A stretch of DNA of 64,000 nt, from positions 1,759,350-1,823,349 of the forward strand of contig FO203512.1 of assembly GCA_000967895.1 (NCBI GenBank), read 5' to 3'. Of the stretch, positions 23,631-32,341 are shown piece after piece. The position numbers and the translations under genes were made by a program. Below the pieces are notes generated by a model that was not told the DNA's origin, searched no databases, and saw only the letters and a list, made by a program, of their open reading frames with translations. How positions within the stretch are numbered: position 1 is the first letter of the stretch; each line of letters starts with the position of its first letter. Origin of the DNA: Oleispira antarctica RB-8. Its GTDB lineage: Bacteria > Pseudomonadota > Gammaproteobacteria > Pseudomonadales > Oceanobacteraceae.

Positions 23631-24377
23631 TTAGTGCCCCACTGTTTCGATGGTAATATCTTGGTAAGCTTTGATTATTTTTTCCACCTCAGGATCATCT
23701 AACCAAGGCTGCATTCTCTGATAATGTTGTATCTTTATCTTGAGATATTCCTCTGCAATTCTTCTTTCTTCTGCTGTTTCACCTTGCCAAATAGCTTCAC
23801 CTACCGGACTTACTTGTTTTAACGGTATTTGTTTATTCGTTGGAAGGGAGGTGTTCGAGAGCAGCATTATTTCGTAAAAGATATTGTTATCTTTGATCAA
23901 TACTTCTTTTTTTAGCGTCATCTTAAGCTCTATCAGTTGCTGTCTTAGCGTATGTAAATGACGTACTGGGCAGACTAAGAAATCGATTTCTAGTGCTGGA
24001 TGTTTGCTGATAATGCTTTTCATGCACTCAATCATTAAATCACCACCAATGCCGGCGATAATAATCAGGTGTTTCCCCGAGTATTGCTGCAGCGGCAGTG
24101 CTGAAATATCAAGGCAATGAGTTTTCCATTGGGTTGGCGTCGGTGAGTCAGCATCTGAAGTAGAAGGCGAGTAGGGGTTAGAAAATAAGCGCGATAGCTT
24201 TTCATCAAGTGGCGTAATCAGTTCAGGCACTATGTCGACAAGGTGAATGTTGGGTGCTTTTTGATGAGATATTAAGCTCGTGCCTAAGTGTCCGTGATCA
24301 CAGCAGGTATCCCAAATATGGTCGTAATCTGTGGTTATTAGGGCTTCTATTTGTGCTAATCGCTTGCTCAGTTTCAA
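23631..24377 (-). CDS. trmK: tRNA (adenine22-N1)-methyltransferase TrmK-like
   Basis: A 248-residue SAM-dependent methyltransferase of the COG2384 family that makes m1A22 in tRNA. It starts KLSKRLAQIEALIT, followed by WDTCCDHGHLGTSLI (SAM motif I), HLVDIVPELI, and the diagnostic IIAGIGGDLMIECM. The C-terminal helices (AEERRIAEEYLKIKIQ) form the family's coiled coil. The start is a TTG at 24377: no in-frame ATG occurs before an upstream stop and the family begins at this residue. The next gene on this strand, ylqF, lies 100 bases upstream. The gene is convergent with the antiporter gene. Confidence 0.88.
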   Translation of the reverse strand: MKLSKRLAQIEALITTDYDHIWDTCCDHGHLGTSLISHQKAPNIHLVDIVPELITPLDEKLSRLFSNPYSPSTSDADSPTPTQWKTHCLDISALPLQQYSGKHLIIIAGIGGDLMIECMKSIISKHPALEIDFLVCPVRHLHTLRQQLIELKMTLKKEVLIKDNNIFYEIMLLSNTSLPTNKQIPLKQVSPVGEAIWQGETAEERRIAEEYLKIKIQHYQRMQPWLDDPEVEKIIKAYQDITIETVGH

Positions 24378-24479
24378 GATGAACTCGTATTTTGATGTGA
24401 ACTTTTTACTGGAATATCATCATTTGGCAGCAGCGTACTTGCTTGCAGTGCTGCCCAATAATTGATCTTTTAAGGTTGG

Positions 24480-25436
24480 TTATTTTGCGGGTCTTTCTTT
24501 CTTAGGTGTTTGGAAGCGTTTTCCTTTTAGGGCTAAACGCTTGCGTTCTGCTTTGGCCAGTTCTTTTGCCAAAATCAATTCTTCCGCAATGATTTCTTCT
24601 GCCACCATCATTTCAGGTGTTTCTAAACTTAATAAGCCAATTTTTCCTGAACGGAAGTCGTGTAATACGATTTCGCCAGCCTTATGTAAATCAACCTTAC
24701 CCCCGCTGCGAATACAGCCACGTTTGCGGGCAACCATGTCGAGTAAACTCTCTCCAGATTCTGGTAGCACTTCTAGCTTATAACGAGTCATTAATGCTTC
24801 AGGATAGGCTTTGGAAAGATACTCTAGCGCGTACATGGCGACGTCTTCATATTCCATGGCGGTATTTTTAATCGCGCCGCTGGTGGCTAGGCGGTAGCCG
24901 CTATGAAAGTTCTCGAATTTCGGCCATAAAATCCCTGGGGTGTCGCTTAACACAACACCGTTTTTCAGATCTATCATCTGTTGGCGTTTGGTTACTGCAG
25001 GTTCATCACCGGTATTGGCAATGTAGCGTCCTGCCAAGGAGTTGATTAGGGTAGATTTGCCAACGTTAGGAATGCCCATAATCATGACGCGAATATTGGT
25101 CTTTTTATCTTCGCTTTGATTAACAATATTCTTGATCAGCTGAATGAGCTTTTGGCTTTGTTTATGATCTTCTGCCACTAACGCAAGGGCGTGGGTATTG
25201 TCTTGTTTTTCAAAATGCTCGATCCATAACTTAGTTATTTTAGGATCGGATAAATCGGCTTTGTTGAGCACTTTGATACAAGGCTTGCCTACACGCAGTT
25301 CGTCTACGAGAGGGTTGGTACTGGAGTAAGGTAAGCGAGAGTCCAAAACCTCAACAACCAAGTCGATATCAGGCATGGCTTCTTCGATTTGATTGCGGGC
25401 TCTGTTCATGTGCCCTGGGAACCAGTTAATGGCCAT
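24480..25436 (-). CDS. ylqF: Ribosome biogenesis GTPase YlqF/RbgA
   Basis: A 318-residue cytosolic GTPase with the circularly permuted motif order of the YlqF/YawG family: G4 (NKAD, about residue 58) precedes G1 (GIPNVGKST, about 121) and G3 (DTPG, about 166). The N-terminus WFPGHMNRARNQIEEAMPDI is diagnostic. It helps late assembly of the 50S subunit in Bacillus; the gammaproteobacterial paralogue is less studied. The C-terminal basic tail (KRLALKGKRFQTPKKERPAK) probably touches rRNA. It is encoded upstream of trmK on the same strand. Confidence 0.92.
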   Translation of the reverse strand: MAINWFPGHMNRARNQIEEAMPDIDLVVEVLDSRLPYSSTNPLVDELRVGKPCIKVLNKADLSDPKITKLWIEHFEKQDNTHALALVAEDHKQSQKLIQLIKNIVNQSEDKKTNIRVMIMGIPNVGKSTLINSLAGRYIANTGDEPAVTKRQQMIDLKNGVVLSDTPGILWPKFENFHSGYRLATSGAIKNTAMEYEDVAMYALEYLSKAYPEALMTRYKLEVLPESGESLLDMVARKRGCIRSGGKVDLHKAGEIVLHDFRSGKIGLLSLETPEMMVAEEIIAEELILAKELAKAERKRLALKGKRFQTPKKERPAK

Positions 25437-25513
25437 AAAAATGTTTTTCCAGTAATTCTAAAAGAGGGAGGAATAGGTCTATGAGATAGACCTATTTATA
25501 AGACAAATACAGC

Positions 25514-26215
25514 TTAAGCAAAGACAGACGTTTGTTCTTCGCTTGGTATATCAGCAGTATCTTCTGATGCAGCTGTTGAATCTAATTCAGCTGTTTCTAT
25601 TGCTGACTCAGGCTCTACTTCTGCTTGATGAGACTCGGCTTCGATATCGTTGGTCTCAATATCGCTAGTTTCGAGCGCGTCGATTTTAGTCATTGAATCG
25701 GTATGGTCTGCATCAGGTTTTTGCTCTGATACTTGCATCGATTGTTCGTTGCTTGTGCTAACTTCTTCTTTAAAGTTCGCAGATGCTTGAGATTTTTTCG
25801 CGGCTTTACGGGCTTCTTCTAATTCTTTAGCGCGCTTTTTTTCAACTCTAGCGATATTGCGCTCATGACCTGTCCAGACATTTGGTTTATGCTCGACATC
25901 TTTCAGACCATTTTCTTCTGCGATTTCACGAGACATCGAAGCGCCCATTTCATCAGCATCGCGGGCAATAAGCTTGCGTTCACCCGGCTCTAACTGGGTC
26001 AGTAAATCGATAAGAGCATTACTCAATACGTCCTTGGCCAGCTCATCACGAGACTTGCCAAAGCGCTTAGCAATAATGCTTAGCATGGCTAAATCATTCG
26101 CGTCTAATTGCAAATTTAAGGTTGCACGGGTTAATGCTTGCTCTTTTTTTGCTTTCTCTTCGGTATAATAGCGGTCAATAAGGGCTTGGGTATTGGTCAG
26201 CTCTGGGGCTTGCAT
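25514..26215 (-). CDS. Hypothetical protein: short helical N-terminus and long acidic tail
   Basis: A 233-residue soluble protein. The first part contains TRATLNLQLDANDLAMLSII and RFGKSRDELAKDVLSNALID, a strand-helix-helix pattern like ribbon-helix-helix DNA-binding proteins. A central basic coiled region (ARVEKKRAKELEEARKAAKK) follows, then about 90 residues of acidic, Ser/Thr-rich, low-complexity sequence. The acidic tail is likely disordered. No family is recognised with confidence. It is divergent from bolA. A role as a DNA-binding protein with an acidic mimic or regulatory tail is possible but unproven. Confidence 0.65.
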   Translation of the reverse strand: MQAPELTNTQALIDRYYTEEKAKKEQALTRATLNLQLDANDLAMLSIIAKRFGKSRDELAKDVLSNALIDLLTQLEPGERKLIARDADEMGASMSREIAEENGLKDVEHKPNVWTGHERNIARVEKKRAKELEEARKAAKKSQASANFKEEVSTSNEQSMQVSEQKPDADHTDSMTKIDALETSDIETNDIEAESHQAEVEPESAIETAELDSTAASEDTADIPSEEQTSVFA

Positions 26216-26363
26216 AGTTCAGATCCGTTTTTTTAATGTAATACGTATACAATACCGAGTTTTACTCGACGTGCAATGTGATGGCGCTAGTATATCTGAG
26301 CCATCAAGAAGAGGCAGTACTATTTATGAGAAATACGTTATGACAAACACACAGGGGACGACA

Positions 26364-26663
26364 ATGGATCAGATTATTCGTAGTAAGATTGAGCAGGAAT
26401 TTGCACCTCAGGAGTTGATTCTTTTGAATGAGAGCCAGATGCACTCTGGGCCAGCGACGAATTCTCACTTTAACCTCACATTGGTGAGTACCTCTTTTGA
26501 AGGTAAGCGTGCCGTCGCTCGCCATCAAATGGTCTATAAAGCTTTAGCGGAAGAGTTGGCTGGAGAAGTTCATGCCATTGCATTGCATTTATTCACGCTT
26601 GAAGAATGGGAGAAAGCAGGTAATGCCAGCAAGGCATCGCCAAATTGCCACGGGGGGGAGTAA
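26364..26663 (+). CDS. bolA: BolA family transcriptional/Fe-S regulator
   Basis: A 99-residue protein with the BolA fold: IRSKIEQEFAPQELILLNES, HFNLTLVSTSFEGKRAVARHQMVY (histidine used for Fe-S sharing with monothiol glutaredoxins) and EVHAIALHLFTLEEWEK. The C-terminal tail ending in SPNCHGG, with Cys and His, is like BolA proper rather than IbaG. ATG 26364 has GGGG eight bases upstream and agrees with the family start; ATG 26340 would add eight residues. In other bacteria BolA affects cell shape and biofilm formation. It is monocistronic, 104 bases before the START gene. Confidence 0.92.
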   Translation: MDQIIRSKIEQEFAPQELILLNESQMHSGPATNSHFNLTLVSTSFEGKRAVARHQMVYKALAEELAGEVHAIALHLFTLEEWEKAGNASKASPNCHGGE

Positions 26664-26767
26664 GGCAGGTCATCTACTCTCATTAATCTGGCAAAATAGT
26701 ACCTATCCATAATTGATAAGAGTAGTGTAGAGTGCATAAACAATTATAATTATTTGGAATAGAGTTT

Positions 26768-27424
26768 ATGCGTCTATTTATTATCGTACTACTGTCTACA
26801 TTGTTTACCTTTTCTTCTCATGCCAAAACCAGTGAATGGGAATTGGAGAAGGAAGAGGAGGACATTAATCTTAAAATCTTTACGCGTCAGGTAGAAAATT
26901 CTGATTTAAAAGAGTTCAAAGGGGAAATGATGGTTAAAACGACCATGAAAACTCTAGCGGCTTTATTATTAGATGACCAAGCGGCAACGCAGTGGATGCA
27001 TTTGTGTGAAAAATTTGAAATTGTTGAGCGTACGGATGAGTTAAACGCGGTTATTTATTTTATAAATGGCGCCCCCTGGCCTGTGAGCGACCGTGATGCG
27101 GTTATTCAGTCTTCTATGACTCAGGACCCGGAATCTTTGGTGGTGACAGTTGCTATTAATACATTAGACGACCGACTACCAAAAGATGATGATTATGTTC
27201 GAATTGCGCGTATGAGTGGATTTTGGTTGTTTGAGCCGAAAGAAGCTGGTCAGGTATTGGTGACTTATCAAATACATGCTAATCCTGGTGGTGGTTTGCC
27301 TACTTGGTTGGCGAATAGCGTAGTGGTCGATACGCCTTACGGTACGATGACGCAGATGGTTGAAATGCTCAAGCTGGAAAAATATCAGCAGGCCAGTGTG
27401 CCTATGATCAAAAACGTACAATAG
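26768..27424 (+). CDS. Periplasmic START-domain protein
   Basis: A 218-residue exported protein with a signal peptide (MRLFIIVLLSTLFTFSSHA, cleavage after HA). A START/Bet v1-like lipid-binding domain follows: WELEKEEEDINLKIFTR, FKGEMMVKTTMKTLAALL, NGAPWPVSDRDAVIQS and SGFWLFEPKEAGQVLVTYQI. START proteins bind lipids or other hydrophobic ligands; the ligand here is unknown. Such proteins are common in Gammaproteobacteria near metabolic genes. GGAATAGAG lies upstream of the ATG. Confidence 0.87.
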   Translation: MRLFIIVLLSTLFTFSSHAKTSEWELEKEEEDINLKIFTRQVENSDLKEFKGEMMVKTTMKTLAALLLDDQAATQWMHLCEKFEIVERTDELNAVIYFINGAPWPVSDRDAVIQSSMTQDPESLVVTVAINTLDDRLPKDDDYVRIARMSGFWLFEPKEAGQVLVTYQIHANPGGGLPTWLANSVVVDTPYGTMTQMVEMLKLEKYQQASVPMIKNVQ

Positions 27425-27484
27425 TTGATCAGTTCTGAGCTGTTATCACTATTTGTAATAAAACTGTCATAATCATGCAGTAAC

Positions 27485-28873
27485 GTGCGCCATCATAACC
27501 TTCAGATGGTGCAGTACTGTATGTGTAACTTAGCTTTCCCTTTTCATTTTCGTTTTATCTTTCGTTTCATTTCTGCTTTATTATTTTATTCAATATCACA
27601 GCCCTCGCTTTCAGCAGAGCCGCTTTTTACTATTCATGGTTCGAATACCATTGGTGCTAGGCTTGCGCCTGAACTAGTAAAAGCTTTTTTGGTGTCGAAA
27701 GGTGCGATTGATGTTGAGATTACCCGCCGTGGTATTAATGAAAGCCGTATAGAAGCCAAAATGGGTGACTTGCAAGACATGGTATCGGTTGATATAGCGG
27801 CTCATGGTAGTGGCACAGGTTTTAAAGGTTTGAAAACGGGAGCTGCCGATATTGCTGCAGCGTCGCGACCCGCTAAGTTAAAAGAAGTGAATGCCTTGGC
27901 TGATTTTGCCAATCTGACCGATAAACGTTCGGAACATATCATTGGCATTGATGGCTTGGCCATTATTATTCATTCTCAAAATCCGATTCAGCAGTTGAGT
28001 GTAAAACAGCTTGGACAGGTTTTTTCAGGAGAGATATATGATTGGTCTCAATTAGGAGGCCGTCGCGGCGAAATCAATCTATACAGTCGTGATGATCAAT
28101 CGGGAACTTGGGATAGCTTTAAACGCATGGTGCTCGGCAAGGAATACTCTTTGAAGGCTGGGTCAAAACGTTTTGAGTCTAATGATGACTTATCTGATGA
28201 GGTGAGCCGGGATATTAATGGCATTGGTTTTGTTGGGCTGCCTTCTGTTCGACAGGCAAAATTAATATCGATCTCTGATGGTTTTGGTAAAGCACTGACA
28301 CCAAATACATTGAGTATTGCGACGGAAGACTATGCGCTTTCTAGGCGTCTGTATTTTTATATTGATGACGAACCAGTGAATCCTCACGTTAAAGAATTTA
28401 TTGCCTTCGTAGAAGGAATCTCAGGACAGTCTACGGTCGCCGAGAATGGTTTTATTGCTCAATATGTAGAAGCGGTAGAGCCTTTAGCTTACCAAGGCTT
28501 GCCAATAGACTTTAAAGAAATGACACCTTCTGGGAAGCGCTTAACGGTGAACTTTCGATTTAAAGAAGGCAGTGCCCAATTAGATAATCGTGCCTTAAGA
28601 GATGTTGAACGTTTAACGCAGTTTATGGCTAAGCATTCAGATAAAAAACTGATCTTGATTGGTTTTGGCGATCAAAAGAAATCTCCACAGCGCGCGCAGT
28701 TATTGTCTAAGTTGAGAGCGATGGCGGTTCGTCGAGAGTTGGTTAGGCAGGGTGTTTACCCTAAACACTCTTATGGTTATGGCGGACAGCTTCCGGTGGC
28801 TTCCAACGAACGTGATGCGGGCCGCTATAAAAATCGTCGAGTTGAAGTCTGGTTGGCACAAGACTCCGACTAA
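27485..28873 (+). CDS. PstS-like phosphate-binding domain fused to an OmpA domain
   Basis: A 462-residue exported protein. After a signal peptide (hydrophobic stretch to about residue 40) comes a PstS/PBP2-type domain starting FTIHGSNTIGARLAPELVKA, with GSGTGFKGLKTGAADIAAAS, IIGIDGLAIIIHSQNPI, FSGEIYDWSQLGG and SRDDQSGTWDSFKRMVL, the residues that bind phosphate in PstS. The last 110 residues form an OmpA peptidoglycan-binding domain: VNFRFKEGSAQLDNRAL and NERDAGRYKNRRVEVWL. Together they suggest a periplasmic phosphate or anion sensor tethered to the cell wall rather than a transporter subunit, since no pstCAB genes are near. The start at GTG 27485 is uncertain; ATGs at 27506 and 27521 are options. 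Confidence 0.88.
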   Translation: MRHHNLQMVQYCMCNLAFPFHFRFIFRFISALLFYSISQPSLSAEPLFTIHGSNTIGARLAPELVKAFLVSKGAIDVEITRRGINESRIEAKMGDLQDMVSVDIAAHGSGTGFKGLKTGAADIAAASRPAKLKEVNALADFANLTDKRSEHIIGIDGLAIIIHSQNPIQQLSVKQLGQVFSGEIYDWSQLGGRRGEINLYSRDDQSGTWDSFKRMVLGKEYSLKAGSKRFESNDDLSDEVSRDINGIGFVGLPSVRQAKLISISDGFGKALTPNTLSIATEDYALSRRLYFYIDDEPVNPHVKEFIAFVEGISGQSTVAENGFIAQYVEAVEPLAYQGLPIDFKEMTPSGKRLTVNFRFKEGSAQLDNRALRDVERLTQFMAKHSDKKLILIGFGDQKKSPQRAQLLSKLRAMAVRRELVRQGVYPKHSYGYGGQLPVASNERDAGRYKNRRVEVWLAQDSD

Positions 28874-28926
28874 CAATAGGCTAAATAGCATCTACACTAA
28901 AATGCATATAGTTAGGAGTTATATGT

Positions 28927-29235
28927 ATGACGGCAGTGGTTACTAAGACCCAGCAAGGCAATCGGTTAGAGGTTGCCATCTCAGGTCGGTTTGATTTTTC
29001 TATATTACAAGACTTTCGCGACGCTTATACCCGCGATATAAAAGAACCCATTGAAACGATAGTGATTGATCTAGCACGGTCTGAGCACATGGACAGCTCT
29101 GGAATGGGGCTGTTATTAACACTAAAAAAAGAGTTGAATCTGGATGTTGGCTGCCTTGAGTTGAAGCATTGTCGGCCTCATGTCCGGGGTGCATTATTAG
29201 CGGCCAGACTTGATCATTTTTTTAAGGTGGATTGA
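28927..29235 (+). CDS. STAS-domain anti-sigma factor antagonist (HsbA/CrsA-like)
   Basis: A 102-residue single STAS domain. It begins with beta strands (LEVAISGRFDFSILQDF), then TIVIDLARSEHMDSSGMGLLL, where the serine of DSSGMG is the expected phosphorylation site. Such proteins are switched by phosphorylation and bind an anti-sigma factor when dephosphorylated. The next gene, which starts 2 bases after the stop, encodes a receiver/PP2C/HATPase protein that could both phosphorylate and dephosphorylate this serine, as for HsbR-HsbA in Pseudomonas and CrsR-CrsA in Shewanella. The PstS-OmpA gene precedes it by 53 bases. Confidence 0.9.
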   Translation: MTAVVTKTQQGNRLEVAISGRFDFSILQDFRDAYTRDIKEPIETIVIDLARSEHMDSSGMGLLLTLKKELNLDVGCLELKHCRPHVRGALLAARLDHFFKVD

Positions 29236-29237
29236 TC

Positions 29238-30926
29238 GTGCGTATTTTGATTGTTGATGATCTAGAAGCCAATCGCATTTTATTATCACACTTGGTTAAG
29301 CAAAACGGCCATGTGGCGATTACTTGCGGCAGTGCAGAACAAGCGTTGCAGGCTTATGATACTCATGGAGCCGATGTTATTTTTATGGATGTCGTGATGC
29401 CGGGGGTGGATGGATATCTAGCCGCGAAACAGCTAAAAGAGGTTATTGGCGACTATTTTGTGCCTATTGTTTTCATCACGGCGTTGCAAGATGAAGATGC
29501 TTTAGTGCGGTGTTTAGAGTTTGGCGATGATTATTTGGTCAGGCCTTTTAACCAAGTGATGTTCAATGCAAAAATTGCGGCCCATATTAGAACCATTGAG
29601 CTGCATCGTAAAGCGCAAAAACAGCATGAAGAACTTACCTATTTACACACTCGCCTTATTCAAGAGCAAGAGATGGCTCAGCATGTCTTTGATCATGCAA
29701 CCCAGGTTAATCATCAAAATTGCGAGAGTATTCAAACTTATATTTCCAGTGCTTCCCAGTTTAATGGAGATGTTCTTCTTATTGCTAAATCGCCTGCGGG
29801 CGGTGTTTTTATTATGCTGGGGGATTTTACTGGTCATGGCTTGCCTGCTGCATTAGGTAGCCTGCCTTTGTCGCAATCATTCCACTCTTTTGTGCATAAA
29901 CATTTATCGGTAGGGGATTTGGCGAGAGAGATGAACCGGGTATTGGTCGATTTTTTACCCGATCACATGTTTTGTGCAGCAGTTATTGCCGAATTAAACG
30001 CCGCGGGTGACAAACTGAATATTTGGGCTGGGGGGCTGCATGACAGCTTAATTTTAGACGATCAGTTTGAAATTCAGCAGCGAATATCCTCTTTACACAT
30101 GCCTTTGGGGATATCAGAAGACGAAAAGTTTAATACGGAATGTACGGAATATGCGCTTAAGGCTACGGATAAAGTGATTCTGTATACCGACGGAATTTTA
30201 GAAGCCAGTAATGATAATGGTGAACTCTTCGGTCGTCAGCGATTTGAAACGGCTTTGCAGCGCTCGCAATGTGATATTGAAAAAGTACGTAAAGGGCTCT
30301 ATCGTTTCACGGGCCAACAATCAGGGGTATTCAACCAAGATGATGACATTAGTCTTGTGTGCATCAATGCGGGCAAGGTTACGTTCAAAGCAAGTGACCT
30401 TCATTCCGAGCAAGAAGATTATGGAAATCAGCGTGCGCCGATACCGTGGAGCATTACATTAGATTTAAAAATTGAAGCGTTGCGTTTAGGTAGCCCTGTA
30501 TCTCAGCTGGTCGATATGATGGGTGAAGCCTCTGGTTTATACCGTCATAAACCTACTTTACTCTTGTTATTAACAGAGTTGTTTAATAATGCTTTAGAGC
30601 ACGGCGTATTAGGTTTGGAGTCTAGCTTAAAAGAAGGCTCTGGTGGCTTAGTCGAGTATTACGGTGAAAGAGAAAAGCGTCTTAAATCGTATTCTCAAGG
30701 GCGGATGAATATACAGATAACGCATCAATTGCTTCCTACGGGAGGCGTTGTGAGCTTTATTGTGACAGACAGTGGGAAAGGCTTTGATTACCCGCAAGTC
30801 GCTAGTCGTTCAGGGGATCAAAGTCATGGCCGAGGCTTATCTTTAGTGAATCAGCTGTGTGAGAGTGTAAAATTCAGTGATAATGGCCGCTGCATTGAAG
30901 CGGCCTATGGGTATAAGAAAGATTAG
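29238..30926 (+). CDS. Response regulator with PP2C phosphatase and HATPase anti-sigma domains (HsbR/CrsR-like)
   Basis: A 562-residue cytosolic partner-switch protein. Residues 1-120 form a receiver: RILIVDDLEANRI, the phospho-acceptor aspartate in FMDVVMPGVDG, and the lysine position replaced by a VRPF segment (DDYLVRPF), where K is usual. A coiled linker leads to a PP2C/SpoIIE phosphatase (about 180-375) with FIMLGDFTGHGLPAALGS and KVILYTDGILEASND. The C-terminus is a histidine-kinase-like ATPase of the RsbW type: LTELFNNALEHG (N box), VTDSGKGFDY (G1) and HGRGLSLVNQL. The GTG at 29238 is preferred, with AAGGTGG upstream. Arg at the conserved Lys position is odd. Confidence 0.88.
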   Translation: MRILIVDDLEANRILLSHLVKQNGHVAITCGSAEQALQAYDTHGADVIFMDVVMPGVDGYLAAKQLKEVIGDYFVPIVFITALQDEDALVRCLEFGDDYLVRPFNQVMFNAKIAAHIRTIELHRKAQKQHEELTYLHTRLIQEQEMAQHVFDHATQVNHQNCESIQTYISSASQFNGDVLLIAKSPAGGVFIMLGDFTGHGLPAALGSLPLSQSFHSFVHKHLSVGDLAREMNRVLVDFLPDHMFCAAVIAELNAAGDKLNIWAGGLHDSLILDDQFEIQQRISSLHMPLGISEDEKFNTECTEYALKATDKVILYTDGILEASNDNGELFGRQRFETALQRSQCDIEKVRKGLYRFTGQQSGVFNQDDDISLVCINAGKVTFKASDLHSEQEDYGNQRAPIPWSITLDLKIEALRLGSPVSQLVDMMGEASGLYRHKPTLLLLLTELFNNALEHGVLGLESSLKEGSGGLVEYYGEREKRLKSYSQGRMNIQITHQLLPTGGVVSFIVTDSGKGFDYPQVASRSGDQSHGRGLSLVNQLCESVKFSDNGRCIEAAYGYKKD

Positions 30927-30948
30927 CTTTTTTTAGCGGTTTTAATAC

Positions 30949-31536
30949 TTACCCTTTAGATGCATGGAAATGTAAAAACATTTCAATGATCGCTGGTGGG
31001 ATGTTATTGCACATTTGATCTGATAAATCGCCATCTTCATCAATTTCGGCCATTTCGGCTTCTTCTGCAAAAAGCCCTGATGCGTACATAATAGGGAAAA
31101 TCCACTCAGCCATTTTCTCTTCATCCTTGGCGTACCAAGCAGCTTCGTTTTGTAAAATTCCTGCCATGAACCCAGCAGCCCAAGCTTCTAATGGAGAACC
31201 TTCTTCGTCATCGTCTTCAACTTGTAGAGTTAAATCGCAAGGAACTGGGAAGTCTTCACCATAATCCAGCCACGCTTGAATCTCATACCCCAGCTTTCTT
31301 AGCAAACGCTGCACGCGTTCTAGCTGTTCGTCATTAAACGCTGTTTTTTCAGGGAATATCATTTCGTAAATTTGCGACCACTCGAATTCGATAGGCCCTG
31401 TTTTAATCGCGGTAATAAGACCGTGGGCTTCAAAAAAGTCAAACGAATCCTGGCGTTCAAGCTCATCTTCAAGCATTTGGCCAAGAAGTTCTAATTCATC
31501 TTCATCTAAAGCTGGGATCGATAACAAGTCAGACAT
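30949..31536 (-). CDS. YecA/YgfB family (UPF0149) protein
   Basis: A 195-residue, very acidic soluble protein of the UPF0149 (YgfB/YecA-like) family. Visible features are SFDFFEAHGLITAIKTGPI near the N-terminus, typical of the family, then WLDYGEDFPVPCDLTLQ, AWAAGFMAGI and a polar acidic C-terminus. The SEC-C zinc motif of true YecA is missing at the end. The start is ATG 31536 with GGAG upstream; an earlier in-frame ATG at 31638 overlaps the divergent peptidase gene. Family function is unclear. It is convergent with the signalling operon, 22 bases away. Confidence 0.87.
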   Translation of the reverse strand: MSDLLSIPALDEDELELLGQMLEDELERQDSFDFFEAHGLITAIKTGPIEFEWSQIYEMIFPEKTAFNDEQLERVQRLLRKLGYEIQAWLDYGEDFPVPCDLTLQVEDDDEEGSPLEAWAAGFMAGILQNEAAWYAKDEEKMAEWIFPIMYASGLFAEEAEMAEIDEDGDLSDQMCNNIPPAIIEMFLHFHASKG

Positions 31537-31586
31537 ACAATACTCTCCAATAATTATCGTAATTATATCAGGAAAAGACAAAGAAC

Positions 31587-32318
31587 ATGAGTCCGTTGAG
31601 GCAATCTGCACCCCATAAATCCATTCATCAAACGTCAATTCAGTTACTGGGTCGTGAAGTTGCGGTGACTATTCATGCGATGAAGCGTAAATCATTGCGT
31701 CTCGGGGTTAATGCCAAGGGAGAGATTGAAGTAAAAGTGCCGTTGCGCTGTCCAAAATATGAACTTATGGCTTTTTTATCTCAGCATACGGGGTGGCTAG
31801 AGAAGCGCTTAGAGCAGTTTGATGATTCACAGCAAGCTCAGCGTGAAAAAATGCAGCACCTGGGCAAGTTTTACCGTTTTCAGCAGAGTGCGCAGAAAAG
31901 TCGACAGCCCATATTGATTGAAGATACCTGCTATTACCCACAAGCTTGGTCGGAAGAAAACTTATTGGCAAAAATAGAGAGCTGGCAGCGTTTGCAAGCC
32001 AAACAAGTTTTTGAGCAATTAATCGATCAGTGGTGGCCACATTTTGCACAAGGCGCACTCATCTCTCGTCCGGTTTTGCGGGTAAAAAAGATGCGCAGTC
32101 GATGGGGGTCGTTATCGAGTAAGGGCTATATCAACTTAAATTTAAAGTTGCTTGAACTTAGCCCTAATATTATTGAGATGGTCGTCGTTCATGAGCTGTG
32201 CCACAGTCACTATTTTGATCATAGTGCTAACTTTTATCGCTTAATGGCCCAAAAATTACCTGGCTATAAAGCGATTGAAATTCAGTTGCGGCACATTGAA
32301 AAAGAGTGTGCGTACTGA
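31587..32318 (+). CDS. YgjP-like M48 metallopeptidase-fold protein
   Basis: A 243-residue protein of the YgjP/DUF45 group. The N-terminal beta-rich part (MKRKSLRLGVNAKGEIEVKV) precedes KMRSRWGSLSSKGYINLNLKL and the zinc motif VVHELCHSHYFDHSANFYRL (HExxH), with a downstream His in the DHS segment as third ligand. The family is grouped with SprT-like metallopeptidases; substrates are unknown, and E. coli YgjP has been linked to nucleotide-protein de-modification. The gene overlaps nothing and ends in a hairpin that serves as terminator. Confidence 0.88.
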   Translation: MSPLRQSAPHKSIHQTSIQLLGREVAVTIHAMKRKSLRLGVNAKGEIEVKVPLRCPKYELMAFLSQHTGWLEKRLEQFDDSQQAQREKMQHLGKFYRFQQSAQKSRQPILIEDTCYYPQAWSEENLLAKIESWQRLQAKQVFEQLIDQWWPHFAQGALISRPVLRVKKMRSRWGSLSSKGYINLNLKLLELSPNIIEMVVVHELCHSHYFDHSANFYRLMAQKLPGYKAIEIQLRHIEKECAY

Positions 32319-32341
32319 ATCAATATCTATATTCAGTTTTT
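32314..32341. terminator. Terminator at the end of the YgjP-like and deacetylase genes
   Basis: ACTGAAT (32314-32320) and ATTCAGT (32331-32337) pair, followed by TTTT and a run of A. The hairpin includes the stop codon of the plus-strand gene and touches the end of the minus-strand gene, so it is shared by convergent genes. Confidence 0.65.
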
